Source: Epiperipatus broadwayi
Taxonomy: Eukaryota; Onychophora; Udeonychophora; Euonychophora; Peripatidae
DNA length: 64,000 bases
Assembly (NCBI GenBank): GCA_028023455.1
Contig: JAQFVV010012398.1
Span: forward strand, 2,938,682-3,002,681
Reading direction: 5' to 3'
In this document: positions 60,869 through 64,000 of the stretch, piece by piece
Layout of the letters: each line of letters starts with the position of its first letter
Position numbering within the stretch: position 1 is the stretch's first letter
Program-made: the position numbers and the translations under genes
The notes under the pieces: model-generated
What the model saw: only the letters and a program-made list of their open reading frames with translations
The model's database searches: none
What the model was told of the DNA's origin: nothing

Positions 60869-62485
60869 ATATATTACATATAAAAATGCAGGTTTAAACC
60901 TGTACAATGTATTATATTTATTTTTATTAATATTTTAATTGGTGTGGGTTTGATACGTATAATGGCGACAATGACTTTTATTAATTTAAGTGAAAAATGC
61001 CTCACTAAACTTGATCGTCATTATACATCTATAATTAAATATTTCATTTTAGGTATATGTTTTATTTTTAAAAAAAGAAAAGAAAGCAAATCATAGAAAG
61101 TGCAAATCCTATTCTTAAAAATCAATATTTAATTGCTAAAGATTCTTTCGAATGACTATAAAGATTCTATTATAAAAACTTCCAAGATTTTTTTAAATTT
61201 AGTTTAAAAGAAAGATCCTGATCAATGTCTTTATTTTTTTCAGTCAGTGAAGGGTTACAAATTTAAAGTTGTATTTTAAAGAGCATGAAACAAAATAAAC
61301 GTTCGCATTTATATTTTTTTTTAGTAATAAGAGAGTGTACATTTGACAATCCGTATATGTATTAAAGTTTTATAAATAGCGTTGGCTCTGTGGGTAGGTC
61401 GGTTAAACTTCAACTAAATCAATAAAATATCCACCCACTTGTGTTAGTGATCTAAATTTTATAAAGCGAAAGTTACTATTATTTTCTGCGGATTTTTCAG
61501 TGGTGGTTGAGCTTTCATAAAGTATATATATTTTGCAGAGGGTTACTTTTTAAAATTTAAAGGTTGTTGACTGTATTTATATGGTATCGTGCCCTGGGTG
61601 ATCTGTGGGCATCTCAGCATATATACAGTGCTTCTCTTTTACCAAGTTTGCTTAGGTTAATATACATACATATGGATCTTCATGAAAATAAATAAAAATT
61701 CGGGATCTCATACCTATCTCAGATATTTCAATGTACGCAACTGGACATAATCAAAAAAATTCCGTATTCTGAATCCGGGTCACACGTTTAGCGAACGGAT
61801 TCCACTTTTCTCTCTAACCCAGTTTAGAGACGAGGGCTAGCCAGTATTAACCTCTTGGTTGCTATTATGTCTCGAGTTTCACAGCTCACAATATGCTATC
61901 ACCTTAGTGCACAGTATTGTATATTTATATTTGTTTTGAAATCTTTCTCAAAATATTGTCGAAATGTTTCAATCATAGCTGGAAATTTCTGCTGGGATCA
62001 CTATTTCATTTTCTTTAATCATTAATAGAGGGCTGTGATTTAAACCTGCCCAAAGTGTTTAGTTGAGTTTGACCATTTATTTATTCCCATATTCCCTATC
62101 CATAGAGTTAATGAATCATGTCTCTCCCTTGAGTTTTATGTAAATCATCCATTGGCTGGAAATATTTTTAAGAAAATTTATAATATAAATTTTTGTCTAT
62201 CATTATCATTTCAAAGAAGGGATTTTTCATATATGTCTGTAGATGGTTGTAGGGTAATAGCCTGCAGCTCAATCAGTGAATCTTTGTAGAATCTTGCTAG
62301 CATAATTAATAAAAGTTTCTTTTGTCTGTCATTCATTATCATTAAAACTTTGTAGTATTGTTTGTTTTTCTGTGTGTGACACACATATATAATTCTGGTC
62401 ATTATATATATCTTGTTAAAATTCATTTTGTGGGCTTATCTCTCCCTGACCACCGGGCATATATTAAGAATAAATTCTAGTGAGG
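60869..62485. other. Non-coding DNA, no gene recognised
   Basis: AT-rich with a slightly GC-richer section at 61740-61880. A TGGCTCTGTGGGTAGG stretch near 61384 resembles a tRNA A box, but no B box follows at the right distance. Confidence 0.45.
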
Positions 62486-62489
62486 TTTG

Positions 62490-62613
62490 GGGAGTAAGTT
62501 GCTTAGTAGCAATCTGGAGGAGTAGGTGAGGTTCGAACCCCCTCTACCTGCTTCTCTAGGTTAGGTTAAAGTAGCTCTACTTTTCATACCATTACAATAT
62601 ATATATATATATA
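62490..62613 (+). repeat. Possible tRNA-derived SINE fragment
   Basis: GGTTCGAACCCCC (62531-62543) is a strong B-box match. TAAGTTGCTTAGTAGC about 30 bases upstream could be a decayed A box. The downstream part TCTACTTTTCATACCATTAC followed by (TA)n also occurs at about 1201-1245, showing a dispersed repeat. No cloverleaf is evident. Confidence 0.45.
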
Positions 62614-62755
62614 TCTTCTTGTTAAATACTAGTTTTATTTTTACTTTACTTCATTACTGTCTACTAATATTGGTAAAATGATTATTCATTAAATTTAAGA
62701 TTTGATAATATTTAATTAATTCCTTGGATTCATCTATCTACAACTTAAATGTTAA

Positions 62756-63145
62756 AACAGGAAAAACTCACTATATATACTGCCACACACAGCAAACTAG
62801 AGTAATCATTGGATGCCATGAGGCTTGTGCATAAAATTCCAATTTAGTGCCTACTCATCCAATATCCCCAGGCTAGCCCCAGCAGCCACCTTTTATCTCC
62901 ACTTTACCTAAGATCTAGGTACAGTGCTCTCAGATCCAAAGCTCCTCACTGACGAAGACCATAAGCCAGAAACTAGTCTGGCGATATTGGATGAGTAGGT
63001 ACTAGATGGGAATTTTATGCACAAGCCTTCTGGCATCCATTGATTACTCTAGCTTGCTGTGTGTCGCAAAATGTATAGTGAGTTTTGCCCGTTTTAACAA
63101 CAGTTATAAGTAAGCATAAGAAATGTTGATCATATGATGTTTATT
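62756..63145 (+). mobile_element. Family 1 retroelement, 390-bp inverted dimer, with 14-bp TSD
   Basis: Flanked by AACTTAAATGTTAA (62742-62755 and 63146-63159). The left part (to about 62915) is minus, the right part plus. The outer ends are AACAGGAAAAACTC and GATCATATGATGTTTATT, the two recurrent end points. One complete hammerhead-like motif lies at 62934-62992. Confidence 0.85.
62934..62992 (+). ncRNA. Hammerhead-ribozyme-like motif (family 1)
   Basis: The order is ATCCAAAGCTCCTCA, CTGACGA, GAC-CATAA-GCC, GAAAC, ACTAGT, C, TGGCGATATTGGAT. The only change in the core is T to C at position 7, which varies freely in hammerheads. Outer stem I AUCCAA/UUGGAU is perfect. Inner stem I has one mismatch and stem II has one A.C. 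Confidence 0.58.
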
Positions 63146-63159
63146 AACTTAAATGTTAA

Positions 63160-64000
63160 TATATAAAAGAAAAAAGTAGAAAAAATATATTTACAGAAAA
63201 AGAAAAAAACAAAACATTTAATTTCATCTTCACAAACAAAGCTCTCAAAATAAAAAGTACATTGCATCTCTAAAAAGTTACAAATTGTCTATATTTTGAA
63301 CTATGATGTCTCAAATTAAAATAGTTTAATATTCTTATCAATATCTTTTTATACTGAGTCAATGTCACTTATGATTAATTTTCGACATCTTCTACTGCAT
63401 ATATGTTTTCCAAACATTCTTTTATTTCATCACAAATTTTCTTGAGATAAAAAGTTCTCTGCTAATGTGCACTTGTGTTCATTCTCCCATCACAGTTCTT
63501 TTTAAATCCTTGTGTAAATTACTCACTGGTATCTTTGTGGATATGTTTTATTGAGTGCTTGATATTCTTTGGAATTGTTTGTTAATTGACTTGACAAATT
63601 TAAGACTCCATACTAAGTCTTATCCAGTCATTCATGTTTCCTAGGATATAGTGCTCAGGCTGCCAATGTGTTTCATAAGTGGTGGATATAAAAATGACTT
63701 TCAGATGTGAAAGTCAACTGTGACTAACAAATAAACAGTGTTTTGACCAAAATTTCTTTTAATGCCTGGAAGGATAAAATATTGATTTACTAAAAGCTAG
63801 GTAATATTTCTGATATAGTTTTTCTGTTTCTCTCTCTTTTATTCTTCTAAAATAGTACAGAATTGGATCACCATGAGTCTCCCATTCAATCAGTCATTTC
63901 TCTATATTCCATGGAATTGTGGATTGATGCAACATCATTTCCATCCTTTACACACAGTGCTTTCATGATTACAATTACTTTTTTCATTTTTTTAGCTCAA
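63160..64000. other. AT-rich non-coding DNA
   Basis: No gene or repeat unit is visible to the end of the window. Confidence 0.5.

Overview
The window is about 72% A+T eukaryotic nuclear DNA. It has split coding exons with GT-AG introns, LINE, Ty3/Gypsy and Merlin-type mobile elements, tRNA-derived repeats and many fold-back repeats. I read it as a repeat-dense intronic or intergenic stretch of an AT-rich metazoan, most likely an invertebrate with a large genome. The sequence does not let me name the species.

Only one host gene can be supported. Three minus-strand exons (20088-20242, 19929-20013, 12756-12812) join in frame and encode part of a glycoside hydrolase family 31 alpha-glucosidase (maltase-glucoamylase / acid alpha-glucosidase type). 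One of its introns is about 7.1 kb. I found none of its other exons, so the rest lies outside the window or in very long introns.

Region by region: 1.2-5.9 kb is a 4.6 kb inverted repeat whose left arm took two later insertions. 6.5-7.4 kb is a pogo/Tigger-like TA-flanked non-autonomous element. 8.3-9.6 kb is a complete 1.3 kb element with a 13-bp target-site duplication. 14.0-15.6 kb is a decayed LINE (minus strand). 20.8-26.0 kb is a Ty3/Gypsy element with both LTRs (minus strand). 27-28.2 kb is another copy of the 8.3-kb family. 32.5-34.0 kb is a LINE 3' end inside an older repeat (32.2-35.8 kb). 37-38.7 kb looks like a gag remnant. 39.25-41.85 kb is a CpG-rich block carrying a 908-bp Merlin element. 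42.8-56.1 kb is a 13.3-kb element with 2.9-kb LTR-like direct repeats and no recognisable pol; its right repeat is broken by a 2.7-kb Merlin element. 56.6-60.9 kb holds fold-back and tandem repeats of a second family. 62.7-63.1 kb is another complete copy of the first family.

The most interesting finding is two unrelated repeat families that each carry a hammerhead-ribozyme-like motif. Family 1 is at 1.5, 2.4, 8.4, 9.0, 9.5, 27.3 and 62.9 kb. Family 2 is at 56.8, 57.0, 57.5, 60.3 and 60.8 kb. Both show the CUGANGA...GAAA core, a type I layout, a self-complementary stem III and substitutions that keep stems paired. Both occur as head-to-tail units of 454 and 460 bp. Family 1 insertions are inverted dimers with 12-14 bp target-site duplications and two recurrent end points, which suggests copying from RNA. 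They resemble the retrozymes known from plants and animals, but both share an unusual unpaired 10.1/11.1 position in stem II. Self-cleavage is an inference; only the sequence pattern is seen.
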